Shown: positions 47,121-59,965, numbered from the stretch's first letter. The stretch: 64,000 nucleotides of DNA from Flabesymbios commensalis (GCA_964017125.1 OZ024908.1:78494919-78558918); one strand, 5' to 3'. The notes: generated by a model not told the origin, from the letters alone. Program-made: numbers and translations.

Positions 47121-47553
47121 ATATCATTTGATGATTACAATTACACTGTTTTAGATACAGGGTGAAAACAATCCAATGTCAACACTGCATCAAAAAAGTA
47201 AACTTGTTTACCATCGTGCGATTTGACTGTTATCAAAGGTCTCATGCTTTACCAGCTGAATGACTATTGAGGACATGTGTTATACCTATTCCCATAAAGT
47301 ACCAGCTTCTTGTGAATTCAACAGGTCACAGCTGTGCACATCATGCCATCAATTTCCGTCTATCTACTCTAGTCATCTAGACAATCGCTCATCGTTTATT
47401 GACAGAAAGGTTTTCCAGGACTACCTTCCAAACAAACAACAAGCGGTGGCTAAACGTCTATATGTGGTTGGTCCATCGTCTGACATTGAGCCAACGCTGG
47501 CTAAACGTTCACGTTCTGCAGATGTTCACATGAGAGATATCATTCATGGCGGA

Positions 47554-47678
47554 GCCCCAGCAAACACAAAACATTTGTATAACATTTGTACAACGTCGGC
47601 CCAACGTCTTCGACGCTGGTCCAACATTGTACAAAAACAAAACAAAATGTTACACAAATGTTTTGTGTTCACTGGGGC
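47554..47678. mobile_element. Complete palindromic MITE, GTTGG/CCAAC family (copy A)
   Basis: The ends GCCCCAGCAAACACAAAACA and the reverse-complementary TGTTTTGTGTTCACTGGGGC enclose a palindromic centre, CAACGTCGGCCCAACGTCTT / CGACGCTGGTCCAACATTG. About 125 bp. No clear target duplication. Confidence 0.85.
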
Positions 47679-48239
47679 ACGTGTGTTTCTTTTTAAAACA
47701 TCGTAATAGTACTGGTAAAATATTTTTTTTCAGCTATACTCTAATTACATTGTCACTAAAGCCCACGACCAACTCACACATTCACAGTGTGTCAACTGAT
47801 TTCATGCATTTCATTTCAAAGAAATATTTGGCACATTTTGTTCTTTTAATAGTCCAGTCAAATTGAACTTTGACCTAGAACAAATTGCAACAGAATTTAT
47901 TTTGATGGCATGTGACTCTACATGGGTATTTACATAACAAATAAAAAGTCCACCAAAATATAATAGGGGGGTCATATTTTTAAAAACCTAAATTGATTTT
48001 TTTATTATAAAAAAAAATACTTGTATTATAAAAATTATCAAATCTATTAAAATGCACTGAATGACCAGGAAAAAAGCACCAAACAGTTCAGAATAAACAA
48101 AAGAAAACATAATAAAAATCCTCTAAAATACAATTGGTGGAAAGACACCAATTTTCCAAATTCCATTTTCCAAATAAAGCGGAAAATAAGAGTAAGACCT
48201 CTTTTTGGTGTGTATGTGATAGGAGAATACTTTTCCGGG

Positions 48240-48520
48240 AATATTATTATGATTTAAGACCATCTTGAAGGTCATAAGATCAATTTTAAGACATATATAT
48301 ATAATTAGAAACAAGTGTAATGTATCTTTTAAAATTTAAGTTTAGTGATTCAAGGTCATATATAAGGTCAAAAGGTCAATTTCAAAGCCAAAAATAAAAT
48401 AAAAAGATTTTAACAAATAAAAATGAAACAAAATGTAATACATCGTCTTTGGGTGTTTTTGACAGGATAATTCCATTACTAGGAAAACTTTTGATGATCG
48501 ATGATTCAAGGTCATATACA
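48240..48520. repeat. Diffuse AAGGTCA-rich segment (copy A)
   Basis: GAAGGTCATAAGATCAATTT, TTCAAGGTCATATATAAGGT and TTCAAGGTCATATACAGTGT recur at roughly 95-155-bp spacing. TCAAGGTCA is at 48350 and 48506. Related in motif, but not clearly in sequence, to the repeats at 35582-36510. Confidence 0.6.
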
Positions 48521-50572
48521 GTGTCAAAAGATCAAGTTCAACGTATTAAATGTAACAAAATATGAGGATGTAATTTGTACTTATATACATTTTTGATTCT
48601 TTATGTTGAATGGAAGCAAACACAGATAAGAATTTATTGCAAGTAAAATACATTATACCTCCCATAAATAAATTGGATGGGCTTGGCGTTCCTCTTCTTA
48701 GCCAGTATTTAGTGAGGTGAAATTCGACAGCAGCTTAACAGATAACAGAATCACTGTTTTTTTAAATAGATGTCAGGATAGTCGCCGCCGGACATTTTAG
48801 AGTCAGCGGTACATAACTGGGCGTGCCTAGGCCAAACACTGTTCTTTTAAATGTATTCATGTATATAACCATTTTTTATCGTTATTCAATTAACATTATG
48901 CTCAAATGAAATTTCCTACTTCTACTACTACGCAATCGTCACTCATTATAGGCCTACTGTCATATTTGGTGTGCACCTGTGAAATAAAAAAATTCGGGGC
49001 TTATGCTAAAACACACAGTCAAATGTACCATAAATCAACCAAGTCAAGTAATAGAATAGACTTCTAGTCGCTTAGGCCTATTATTCTGTTCTCAGATAAA
49101 AGTACGTATTACTTGCCGTGTTGTTGTTTTTTTACTTTCTGTCTGGTTGTGTCAGTGCATGTACTGTATGTTTCTGCATTGTTCACTTTTTTAATTTTAT
49201 GTCTCATTTGATATCAATTAATTTGTTCTATCGTGTGATTGCCAGAGGATCTGTTTCTGTGTAGGTGTATTAGTTGCATTATGCAGTTGTATTATATCAT
49301 GCAAATATACATCATAACATTTCCAGTTTATAATTATCATTCTTCTCATGGTAACACGCTCCATGGTCTGTTTCACAAGAGACATGTGAGACTTTTCTTT
49401 GATGTTGTTAACTAGGGGAAATGTTATGATTTATTTGAAGTACTACCAGAAATAATTTATCCAATCAAAATAACACAAATAACACAGAATAACACAAAAT
49501 TAATATAACCTCACTAATACAAGAAAAAAGATTCTTCAGCCAAAATTAAATAACACATTTTCGCATACATTTGACCTTCAAATTGACCGTTTTGAAAATG
49601 TTCCCCCACTTATATTTTTGTAGACTTTTTTTCTGGAATTCCTGAATGTTTTCTGAATACTTTGCCATAAAAAAATAATTCTATTGCAATTTGTTCTAGG
49701 TTGGGTCATTTTTGACCCTACATTGACTGAACTATAACGCGGGATTCAAATTTGAGAACATTTGCCCATTTAAGATAAAAGTGTTATTCAAAAATGCCAC
49801 AATAATGTTGGTAGTCATGATTATTTTGTTGTGAAAAAAAACTAAGAAAATTGTCATTAATTTTTCAGCCCTTTTGGTGCGAGAAGGAAACATTTTAAAC
49901 AAGCTTTCAGCCCAAAATATGCCACGAAGTACTGTGGTACTCGATACAAAGCATATATGTATTGTAAATAGAAATATATTTATAAAATACTAAAGCTATC
50001 TTGTATTTCTCCTAGTCATATATACAGCGTGAACAGACCCAGTTTTCTCAAAGGTCTTGTCTGCTTTGTATGCTGGCTTGTCTGAATCAATTCCACTCAC
50101 AAACGAAGACGAATTGACGTTAATGATGAAAAATTAAAGCCACTCGGTCAATGGCTGAGCTAAACATACCTGTAGTGCTGTCAATGACTGTTTAGAGAAA
50201 CATCCAACGTTTGTTGGACCTGCTTTGGTGGGTGGAATTGTTGTAAACCATACAGGCGACAATACATACGTTTTGAATATATATGTCCCAACATATAACT
50301 AGCGATGTTAGCTAGGGTTTCATAACTGAATTTGATCAGCACTTAATGTTCTTTAATAAATAATCACATATCACAAGAAAGGACTGAAAACATAAAATAA
50401 TTATATTGCATGTAATAGTCTATAAATAATTAATTTCATATTCGTCTCTCAAATTTCAAATAAACTATGATATTACACTGACATTACTGATGAATACTGA
50501 CCTGTGTCATTTGAATTATTTTGGTTCAATGCTGGTATACCGACTGCGAAGCATAACATCAGCCCTTGCAGC
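48521..50572. other. Unassigned AT-rich part of copy A
   Basis: No recognisable gene or repeat other than short AACAC-type repeats near 49465-49500. The same holds for the counterpart in copy B. Confidence 0.4.
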
Positions 50573-50788
50573 GCGGGGACCGTCCTAAGACGTATATAAA
50601 TGACAAATTCTGACGTCTAAAGTCGGTCCTCGGATTGAAAGAATTAAAAAAAATATATTGGCCGTAGATCTATAACATAGATATTCAAATGAAGTGAAAA
50701 GAGTTAACTAAGACATTTATGATGATTTCAAATTGAAAAAAACCTTTGGTCTCGATGGTTTATGTAAAAATATTTCAGAGTTGTAAGG
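50573..50788 (-). mobile_element. Palindromic MITE, copy 4 (copy A)
   Basis: Reverse orientation, from CCCTTGCAGCGCGGGGACCG to TTCAGAGTTGTAAGG, with TTAA following at 50789-50792 and TCAG (CTGA on the element strand) on the other side. The terminal hairpin pairs GGGGACCGTCCTAAGACGT with ACGTCTAAAGTCGGTCCTC. Confidence 0.78.
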
Positions 50789-50824
50789 TTAATAACTAAC
50801 TCGGTCATGTGGATACTGTGTTCT

Positions 50825-51166
50825 GGTCGACGTGGTTATGTTATGTATTTCAATCCACAAGAAGTGTACGCTATAGGCCTACATATTGATATAAATAATG
50901 AGGCTGTTGTGTCTTTCTCTGGGTTGATATTCCAGTTAGGTCGGCGTGTTTATGTTATGTATTTCAATCCACAAGAAGTGTACGCTATAGGCCTACATAT
51001 TGATATAAATAATGAGGCTGTTGTGTCTTTCTCCGGATTGATATTCTAGTTAGGTCGACGTGGTTATGTTATGTATTTCAATCCACAAGTAGTGTACGCT
51101 ATAGGCCTACATATTGATATAAATAATGAGGTTATAGGAATCAAGTTTGAATATTGAAATGTGTTG
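50825..51166 (+). repeat. 114-bp tandem repeat, three units (copy A)
   Basis: Unit starts GGTCGACGTGGTTATGTTAT at 50825, 50939 and 51053. Each has GTACGCTATAGGCCTACATA. The period is a multiple of three, so a frame with two identical 38-residue blocks is open, but it has no support as a protein. Confidence 0.95.
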
Positions 51167-51301
51167 GATTCTCATGTTATTGGACGTAGCCCTGGGCGTC
51201 AGGGGCCAATAAGTGACTCCCCTACCCCCCCCCCCCCGCCCAGGGCGGAGTCCAATAACATGAGAATCAAACACATTTCAATATCCAAACTTGATTCCTA
51301 T
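51134..51301. mobile_element. 168-bp hairpin MITE with poly-C loop (copy A)
   Basis: Arms of about 64 bp: ATAGGAATCAAGTTTGAATA through GTAGCCCTGGGCG, matched by CGCCCAGGGCGGAG through CTTGATTCCTAT. The loop holds a C-run of 14 or more. It abuts the 114-bp repeat. Confidence 0.9.
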
Positions 51302-51511
51302 TATGACAGACCAACATTAATTACCTTATAAATTCTTAATTCATTTAAAGTCAGTACGAGTCGGAAAAGGATAAAGCTAAAAGATTGAATTCCAAGGCCA
51401 TGAACTGCAACAGGGTTGATAAAAATGCGGCAGTTTGGCTGTTCCGAGGACTGAACACACCCCTGCTGTTTGACAATAATATTATAGGTTCCCTGCTGCT
51501 TTTTTTGTACC

Positions 51512-51592
51512 ACATAATCTCCACGCGGTACAGTGGTAAGGAGACATGCCTGGAGAGCCAGAGTTCCATGTTCGAATCCGATCATGGATTTT
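51512..51592 (+). mobile_element. tRNA-derived SINE head (copy A)
   Basis: GCGGTACAGTGGTAAGGAGA is an A-box-like segment and GTTCGAATCC (51570-51579) a B box. A T-run (51590-51597) follows. The cloverleaf does not close: the T stem and acceptor stem do not pair. This is therefore a SINE or tRNA relic rather than a working tRNA gene. Confidence 0.75.
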
Positions 51593-51833
51593 TTTTTAGG
51601 ATTAAGGAATGAAGGCCTATTTTTACTTATGATATATCTAAATCTGATAAATTAATCATATATGTGACTGACAAGAATATTTGTCATAGACTAGCTCCAT
51701 TTTAATAGTTAGGTATATAGATCATCATACAGTAGCCTAACACAAACAGTAGGCCCTAACCGTAGCCTAACACTATTACCTTAGGCCTAGCTAGTATTAG
51801 GCCTAGACTACAGTGACACGGACACGTCGACGA

Positions 51834-51936
51834 CCCAGTAAACACATTTACAAGTACAATGTTGGACCAACGTCGAAGACGTTGGGCCGACGCTGTACAA
51901 ATGGTGTTAGACACAAATGTTTTGTGTTTGCTGGGG
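51834..51936. mobile_element. Palindromic MITE, GTTGG/CCAAC family (copy A, second)
   Basis: CCCAGTAAACACATTTACAA on the left, centre AATGTTGGACCAACGTCGAA / GACGTTGGGCCGACGC, and ACAAATGTTTTGTGTTTGCT GGGG on the right. Confidence 0.82.
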
Positions 51937-53006
51937 AGTGGCCTGTAGGCCCACTACTCTATGGGGAGGCTAGGCCTACAGTGTAGTCTATTCGACCAGC
52001 CCTATACTTGCCTGGTCTTGTATAGTTGGTTATGATTCATCAGCACGCGTAGACGCAAATATTTAACTAATTTAAGGAATACTTCCCTTTTGTTTTCCAA
52101 TGTTTTCAATGAATCGTTCACATAAAATCGATGGCATACTACATATCTAGTTAAGATACTATGTATTCAACAATTTGTATCACTCAATATAGAATAGGAA
52201 AACCACAACATAAACACTCTCCCATGCAAAGATAGAAAACCACATGTACGCCTCGCTATAAGACATCAACTACGAAACTAGCGTTATAGCACAAACCCAA
52301 ACGAAATATCTTTCTTTGACAATTTAGCAGTTTTTATGTATAATAGTGTGAAAACTTCAAAGGCGTTCCCCAGATGTAGCATTAATGTTCATACATGTTT
52401 TAATACATTAATGTCAATATTGGAGATTCAACAAACACAAGTCAAAAGCCATAATAAATATACTGCTGAATTATGTGTGATGAAAGCAAAATGGTCATCT
52501 TATTCTGCGATCCACGCTTTTGGGTGGATGAAAATTACTCATATTTGTTTTCCATTTGAGAGCACACACTTGCAAATTTAGATATTTGAACATTCTTTTA
52601 TTCTCAATAACTGTTCAACCTGATAATAAAACAGATGAAAAGATTATAGTGGTGATTTGCTGTGAAAAAGTGGATCTTTCTACTGGCAGCTTTCTTGTTT
52701 CATCTTTCACACTCTCAATGTGTTTTTTTTACAAAACTCTGATCTAATGGAAAGAACTGCGGAGTAAATTGCCCAGAAAGCCGATAAGCCTGGTAATTAC
52801 GATTCTTAAGAGACAAATAAAAGGATTGTTAATAATCAAACAGAACTTTCCTCGCATTTGATGAGCTAAAAAAATCGTCTGATGCATTTTACATTATAAA
52901 ACAAAAAACTCAAACAAAATCTGTAGAGATTGATTGTGTGAATTAAATGCAGATGACTCTCAGAAAATGATGGCATTAAAATGCGCAAATGACGCAACCA
53001 CGTATC

Positions 53007-53331
53007 TACGGTGGCCCATAAAGGCCAGGAATGGCCAGGAATAAAATAAATTAAAATGATTAATGCGTGCCCGCGCAATAATAATGCGTACCCACGCAAT
53101 AATAATGCGTGCCCACGCAATGACTAATGCGTGCCCACGCAATGATCAGTGCGTGTCCTCCAAAAAACTAATGCGTGGTCACGCATTAGTCATTGCGTGT
53201 GCACGCACTGATCATTGCGTGTGCACGCATTAGTCATTGCTGGGGCACGCATTATTATTGCGTGGGTACGCATTAATCATTTTTTAATTTATTTTATTCC
53301 TGGCCATTCCTGGCCTCTATGGGCCACCGTA
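53007..53331. mobile_element. Large palindrome with GCGTG subrepeats (copy B)
   Basis: Counterpart of 45512-45857, about 21 bp shorter because one right-arm subrepeat is missing. Confidence 0.88.
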
Positions 53332-53844
53332 CGTATCGACAACATGCAACGAAAGAGCATACAATTAATAGGACGTGATACTTGGCGCGGCGATAGACCC
53401 AAAACCGATAAATCTTTGAAGTGTTAATTCTTGAGTGCCATCTCGTCTTTCTAATTGCGCCAAGCCACCATTGTGTGACACACGTAGGACTGCCCTATTA
53501 TTACAGGGAAACACTCTGGCCGCATTATTTTCACTGTGCAACATTTTTTGTGCCGCCTAGTACCTGCATTCCAAAGGCAAATTAGAAGCTTCACAAACAC
53601 AAACATTTTTATGATGAATTTCATGAAATGACATACAATATATGTTATGATTGTCAGATGTGTTCCGGTATTTATCGGATATTAATAAAAAAATAACAAT
53701 CAATTTTGCCTCTGTAATTGTATAGGATCGTTATGTTGCCCAGAAAACATGAGGCGTGGAACTAATGTAAGTTTAAAGTTGATCAACCGTCTACGGTGCT
53801 GGCCCAACGTGACTCAACTTTGGTTCAATGTCTGGTATTGATTC

Positions 53845-54940
53845 GTCAGTCAGTCAGTCAGTCAGTCAGTCAGTCAGTCAGTCAGTCAGTCAGTCAGTCA
53901 GTCAGTCAGTCAGTCAGTCAGTCAGTCAGTCAGTCAGTCAGTCAGTCAGTCAGACATTCAGTTAGTCAGTCAGTCAGTCAGTCAGTCAGTCAGTCAGTCA
54001 GTACGTCAGTCGGTCATTCAGTCAGTCAGTCAGTCAATCAGTCAGTCAGTGAGTACGTCAGTCGGTCAGTCAGTAAGTCAGTCAGACAGGCGGTCATCCA
54101 GTCAGTCAGTCAGTCAGTCAGTCAGTCAGTCAGTCAGTCAGTCAGTCAGTCAGTCAGTCAGTCAGTCAGTCAGTCAGTCAGTCAGTCAGTCAGTCAGTCA
54201 GTCAGTCAGTCAGTCAGTCAGTCAGTCAGTCAGTCAGTCAGTCAGTCAGTCAGTCAGTCAGTCATTCAGTCAGTCAGTCAGTCAGTCAGTCAGTCAGTCA
54301 GTCAGTCAGTCAGTCAGACAGTCCGTCAGTCAGTCAGTCATCCAGTCAGCCATCCAGTCAGTCAGTCAGTCAGTCAGTCAGTCAGTCAGTCAGTCAGTCG
54401 GTCGGTCGGTCTGTCGGTCGGTCCGTCGGTCGGTCGGTCGGTCGGTCGGTCGGTCGGTCGGTCATCCAGTCAGTCAGTCGGTAAGTCTGTTAGTATGTCA
54501 GTCAGTCGGTCAGAAAGTCGGTCATTCAGTTAGTCAGTAAGTCAATCAGTCAGTCAGTGAGTAAGTCAGTGAGTAAGTCAGTAAGTCAGTCAGTAAGTCA
54601 GTCAGACAGGCGGTCATCCAGTCAGTCAGTCAGTCAGCCATCCAGTCAGTCAGTCAGTCAGTCAGTCAGTCAGTCGGTCGGTCGGTCGGTCGGTCGGTCG
54701 GTCGGTCGGTCGGTCGGTCGGTCGGTCGGTCGGTCGGTCGGTCGGTCGGTCGGTCGGTCGGTCGGTCGGTCGGTTGGTCGGTCGGTCGGTCGGTCGGTAG
54801 GTAGGTAGGTAGGTAGGTCGGTAGGTCGGTAGGTCGGTAGGTCGGTAGGTCGGTCGGTCGGTCACTCGGTCACTCGGTCACTCAGGCAGTCACTCGGTCA
54901 CTCAGGCAGTCACTTGGTCAGTCACTCGGTCCGTGAGTCA
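53845..54940 (+). repeat. GTCA/GTCG microsatellite (copy B, expanded)
   Basis: About 1.1 kb versus 0.66 kb in copy A. Beyond GTCA runs it has two long GTCG runs (about 54398-54463 and 54672-54800) and GTAG/GTCACTCG variants at 54795-54920, which are almost absent from copy A. Confidence 0.97.
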
Positions 54941-55451
54941 ATTCATGAATTATGAGATATATTAATTATTTAATTAATGAAGAAATTAATTAAAATAGTG
55001 ATTAATTAATTATTTCATACTTATTTATATCATTTGATGATTACAATTTTAGATACAGGGTGAAAACAATCCAATGTCAACACTGCATCAAAAAAGTAAA
55101 CTTGTTTACCATCGTGCGATTTGACTGTTATCAAAGGTCTCATGCTTTACCAGCTGAATGACTATTGAGGACATGTGTTATACCTATTCCCATAAAGTAC
55201 CAGCTTCTTGTGAATTCAACAAGTCACAGCTGTGCACATCATGCCATCAATTTCCGTCTATCTACTCTAGTCATCTAGACAATCGCTCATCGTTTATTGA
55301 CAGAAAGGTTTTCCAGGACTACCTTCCAAACAAACAACAAGCGGTGGCTAAACGTCTATATGTGGTTGGTCCATCGTCTGACATTGAGCCAACGCTGGCT
55401 TAACGTTCACGTTCTGCAGACGTTCACATGAGAGATATCATTCATGGCGGA

Positions 55452-55576
55452 GCCCCAGCAAACACAAAACATTTCTATAACATTTGTACAACGTCGGCCC
55501 AACGTCTTCGACGCTGGTCCAACATTGTACAAAAACAAAACAAAATGTTACACAGATGTTTTGTGTTCACTGGGGC
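55452..55576. mobile_element. Complete palindromic MITE (copy B)
   Basis: Counterpart of 47554-47678, with the same TIRs. Confidence 0.85.
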
Positions 55577-56159
55577 ACGTTTGTTTCTTTTTAAAACATC
55601 GTAATAGTACTGGTAAAATATTTGTTTTCAGCTATACTCTAATTACATTGTCACTAAAGCCGACGACCAACTCACACATTCACAGTGTGTCAACTGATTT
55701 CATGCATTTCATTTCAAAGAAATATTTGGCACATTTTGTTCTTTTAATAGTCCAGTCAAATTGAACTTTGACCTAGAACAAATTGCAACAGAATTTATTT
55801 TGATGGCATGTGACTCTACATGGGTATTTACATAACAAATAAAAAGTCCACCAAAATATAATAGGGGGGGGGTCATATTTTTAAAAGCCTAAATTGATTT
55901 TTTTATTAGAAAAAAAAATACTTGAACTATAAAAATTATCAAATCTATTAAAATTCACTGAATGACCAGAAAAAAAGCACCAAACAGTTCAGAATAAACA
56001 AAAGAAAAACATAATAAAAATCCTCTAAAATACAATTGGTGGAAAGAAACCAATTTTCCAAATTCCAATTTCCAAATAAAGCGGAAAATAAGAGTAAGAC
56101 CTCTTTTTGGTGTGTATGTGATAGGAGAATACTTTTCCGGGAATATTATTATGATTTAA

Positions 56160-56440
56160 GACCATCTTGAAGGTCATAAGATCAATTTTAAGACATCAAA
56201 TGTGGAAATATAATTAGAAACAAGTGTAATGTATTTTTTAAATTTAAGTTTAGTGATTCAAGGTCATATATAAGGTCAAAAGGTCAATTTCAAAGCCAAA
56301 AATAAAATAAAAAGATTTTAACAAATACAAATGAAACAAAATGTAATACATCGTCTTTGGGTGTTTTTGACAGGATAATTCCATTTCTAGGAAAAATTTT
56401 GATGATTGATAATTCAAGGTCATCTACAGTGTCAAAAGAT
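56160..56440. repeat. AAGGTCA-rich segment (copy B)
   Basis: Counterpart of 48240-48520, with a small difference at about 56200 where copy A has an ATATAT run. Confidence 0.55.
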
Positions 56441-58481
56441 CAAGTTAAACGCATTAAATGTAACAGAATATGAGGATGTAATTTGTACTTATATAAATAG
56501 AAAAACGTTTTTTTTATTCTTTATTTTGAATGGAAACAAACACAGATAAGAATTTATTGCAAGTAAAATACATTATACCGCCCATAAACAAATTGGATGG
56601 GCTTGGAGTTCCTCTTCTTAGCCAGTATTTAGTGAGGTGAAATTCGACAGCGGCTTAACAGATAACAGAATCACTGTTTTTTAAAGAGATGTCAGGATAG
56701 TCGCCGCCGGAGATTTTAGAGTCAGCGGTACATAACTGGGCGTGCCTAGGCCAAACACTGTTCTTTTAAATGTATTCATGTATATAACCATTTTTTATCA
56801 TTATTCAATTAACATTATGCTCAAATAAAATTTCCTACTTCCACCACTACGCAATCGTCACTCATTATAGGCCTACTGTCATATTTGGTGTGCACCTGTG
56901 AAATAAAAACTTTTGGGGCTTATGTTAAAACACACAGTCAAATGTACCATAAATCAACCAAGTCAAGTAATAGAATAGACTTCTAGTCGCTTAGGCCTAT
57001 TATTCTGTTCTCAGATAAAAGTACGTATAACTTGCCGTGTTGTTGTTTTTTACTTTCTGTCTGGTTGTGTCAGTGCATGTACTGTATTTTTCTGCATTGT
57101 TCACTTTTTTTATTTTATGCCTCATTTGATATCAATTAATTTGTTCTATCGTGTGATTGTCAGAGGATCTGTTTCTGTGTAGGTGTATTAGTTGCATTAT
57201 GCAGTTGTATTATATCATGCAAATATACATCATAACATTTCCAGTTTATAATAATCATTTTTCTCATGGTAACACGCTCCATGGTCTGTTTTACAAGAGA
57301 CATGTGAGACTTTTCTTTGATGTTGTTAACTAGGGGAAATGTTATGATTTATTTGAAGTACTACCAGAAATAATTTATCCAATCAAAATAACACAAATAA
57401 CACAGAATAACACAAAATTAATATAACCTCACTAATACAAGAAAAAAGATTATCCAGCCAAAATTAAATCACACATTTTCGCATACATTTGACCTTCAAA
57501 TTGACCGTTTTGAAAATGTTCCCCCACTTATATTTTTGTAGACATTTTTTCTGGAATTCCTGAATGTTTTCTTAATACTTTGCCATAAAAAATAATTCTA
57601 TTGCAATTTGTTCTAGGTTGGGTCATGTTTGACCCTACATTGACTGAAATATAACGTGGGATTCAAATTTGAGAACATTTGCCCATCTAAGATAAAAGTG
57701 TTATTCAAAAATGCCACAATAATGTTGGTAGTCATGATTATTTTGTTGTGAAAAAAAACTAAGAAAAATGTCATTAATTTTTCAGCCCTTTTGGTGCGAG
57801 AAGGAAACATTTTAAACAAGGTTTTCAGCCCAAAATATGCCACGAAGTACTGTGGTACTCGATACAAAGCATATATGTATTGTAGATAGAAATATATTTA
57901 TAAAATACTAAAGCTATCTTGTATTTCTCCTAGTCATACATACAGCGTGAACAGACCCAGTTTTCTCAAAGGTCTTGTCTGCTTTGTATGCTGGCTTGTC
58001 TGAATCAATTCCACTCACAAACGAAGACGAATTGACGTTAATGAAGAAAAATTAAAGCCACTCGGTCAATGGCTGAGCTAAACATACCTGTAGTGCTGTC
58101 AATGACTGTTTAGAGAAACATCCAACGTTTGTTGGACCTGCTTTGGTGGGTGGAATTGCTGTAAACCATACAGGCGACAATACATACGTTTTGAATATAT
58201 GTCCCAACATATAAGTAGCGATGTTAGCTAGGGTTTCATAACTGAATTTGATCAGCACTTAATGTTCTTTAATAAATAATCACGACATATCACAAGAAAG
58301 GACTGAAAACATAAAATAATTATATTGCATGTAATAGTCTATAAATAATTAATTTAATATTCGTCTCTCAAATTTCAATTAAACTATGATATTACACTGA
58401 CATTACTGGTGAATACTGACCTGCGTCATTTGAATTATTTTGGTTCAATGCTGGTATACCGACTGCGAAGCATAACATCAG
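56441..58481. other. Unassigned AT-rich part of copy B
   Basis: Counterpart of 48521-50572. No gene recognised. Confidence 0.4.
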
Positions 58482-58706
58482 CCCTTGCAGCGCGGGGACC
58501 GTCCTAAGACGTATATAAATGACAAATTCTGATTTCTAAAGTCGGTCCTCGGATTGAAAGAATTAAAAAAAATATATTGGCCGTAGATCCATAACATAGA
58601 TATTCAAATGAAGTGAAAAGAGTTAACTAAGACATTTATGATGATTTCAAATTGAAAAAACCTTTGGTCTCGATGGTTTATGTAAAAATATTTCAGAGTT
58701 GTAGGG
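58482..58706 (-). mobile_element. Palindromic MITE, copy 5 (copy B)
   Basis: Counterpart of 50573-50788. The left element end reads CCCTACAACTCTGAAATA after TTAA on the element strand. Confidence 0.78.
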
Positions 58707-58742
58707 TTAATCACTAATTTGATCATGTGGATACTGTATTCT

Positions 58743-59198
58743 GGTCGACGTGGTTATGGTATGTATTTCAATCCACAAGAAGTGTATGCTATAGGCCTAC
58801 ATATTGATATAAAATAATGAGGCTGTTGTGTCTTTCTCTGGGTTGATATTCTAGTTAAGTCGACGTGGTTATGTTATGTATTTCAATCCACAAGAAGTGT
58901 ACGCTATAGGCCTACATATTGATATAAATAATGAGGCTGCTGTGTCTTTCTCTGGATTGATATTCTAGTTAGGTCGACGTGGTTATGTTATGTATTTCAA
59001 TCCACAAGAAGTGTACGCTATAGGCCTACATATTGATATAAATAATGAGGCTGCTGTGTCTTTCTCTGGATTGATATTCTAGTTAGGTGGACGTGGTTAT
59101 GTTAGGTATTTCAATCCACAAGTAGTGTACGCTATAGGCCTACATATTGATATAAATAATGAGGTTATAGGAATCAAGTTTGGATATTGAAATGTGTT
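58743..59198 (+). repeat. 114-bp tandem repeat, four units (copy B)
   Basis: Unit starts at 58743, 58858, 58972 and 59086. One unit more than copy A. Neighbouring units share private variants (GCTGCTGTG), which points to amplification after the segmental duplication. Confidence 0.94.
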
Positions 59199-59335
59199 GG
59201 ATTCTCATGTTATTGGACGTAGCCCTGGGCGTCAGGGGCCAAGTAGGCCTAGTGCCCCCCCCCCCCCCCCCGCCCAGGGCGGAGTCCAATAACATGAGAA
59301 TCCAACACATTTCAATATCCAAACTTGATTCCTAT
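59167..59335. mobile_element. Hairpin MITE with poly-C loop (copy B)
   Basis: Counterpart of 51134-51301. The arms are conserved while the loop differs (AGTAGGCCTAGTG before the C-run). Confidence 0.9.
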
Positions 59336-59551
59336 TATGACAGACCGACATTAATTACCTTATAAATTCTTAATTTATTTAAAGTCAGTACGAGTCGGAA
59401 AAGTTTAAAGCTAAAAGATTGAATTCCAAGGCCATGAATTGCAACAGGGTTGATAAAAATGCGGCAGTTTGGCTGTTCCGAGGACTGAACACACCCCTGC
59501 TGTTTGACAATAATATCATAGGTTCGCTGCTGCTTTTCTTTGCACCACATA

Positions 59552-59628
59552 ATCTCCACGAGGTACAGTGGTAAGGAGACATGCCTGGAGAGCCAGAGTT
59601 CCATGTTCGAATCCGATCATGGATATTT
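59552..59628 (+). mobile_element. tRNA-derived SINE head (copy B)
   Basis: Counterpart of 51512-51592, with B box GTTCGAATCC at 59605-59614. Confidence 0.72.
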
Positions 59629-59867
59629 TTTAGGATTAAGGAATGAAGGCCTATTTTCACTAATGATATATCTAAATCTGATAAATTATTTCTATATGTG
59701 ACTGCCAAGAATATTTGTCATAGACTAACTCCATTTTAATAGTTAGGCATATAGATCATCATACAGTAGCCTAACACAAACAGTAGGCCCTAACCGTAGC
59801 CTAACACTATTACCTTAGGCCTAGCTAGTATTAGGCCTAGACTACAGTGACACGGACACGTCGACGA

Positions 59868-59965
59868 CCCAGTAAACACATTTGTACAATGTTGGACCAA
59901 CGTCGAAGACGTTGGGCCAACGCTGTACAATGGTGTTAGACACAAATGTTTTGTGTTTGCTGGGG
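59868..59965. mobile_element. Palindromic MITE, second (copy B)
   Basis: Counterpart of 51834-51936, with a short internal deletion near ACATTTGTAC. Confidence 0.82.

Larger units (their letters stand above)
44514..52011 (+). repeat. Segmental duplication copy A (7,498 bp)
   Basis: Head-to-tail with copy B. CTGGTCTTGTAT starts both copies (44514 and 52012). By eye the two differ at a few percent of positions in single-copy parts. Larger differences lie in the GTCA microsatellite, the 114-bp array (three versus four units), one unit of the palindromic repeat at 45.6 kb, and the insertion at 59996-63194. No intact gene is seen in the unit. Confidence 0.97.

Noticed and set aside
50807-51049. 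Protein with two identical 38-residue blocks
   Set aside because: It is the direct translation of the 114-bp tandem repeat. Copy B carries an extra base that breaks the frame.
51521-51592. Functional tRNA gene
   Set aside because: A- and B-box-like sequences are present, but the acceptor and T stems do not pair. Better explained as a SINE head.
54662-54865. Thr-Asp-Arg-Pro repeat on the minus strand
   Set aside because: Reverse-strand translation of the GTCG microsatellite.
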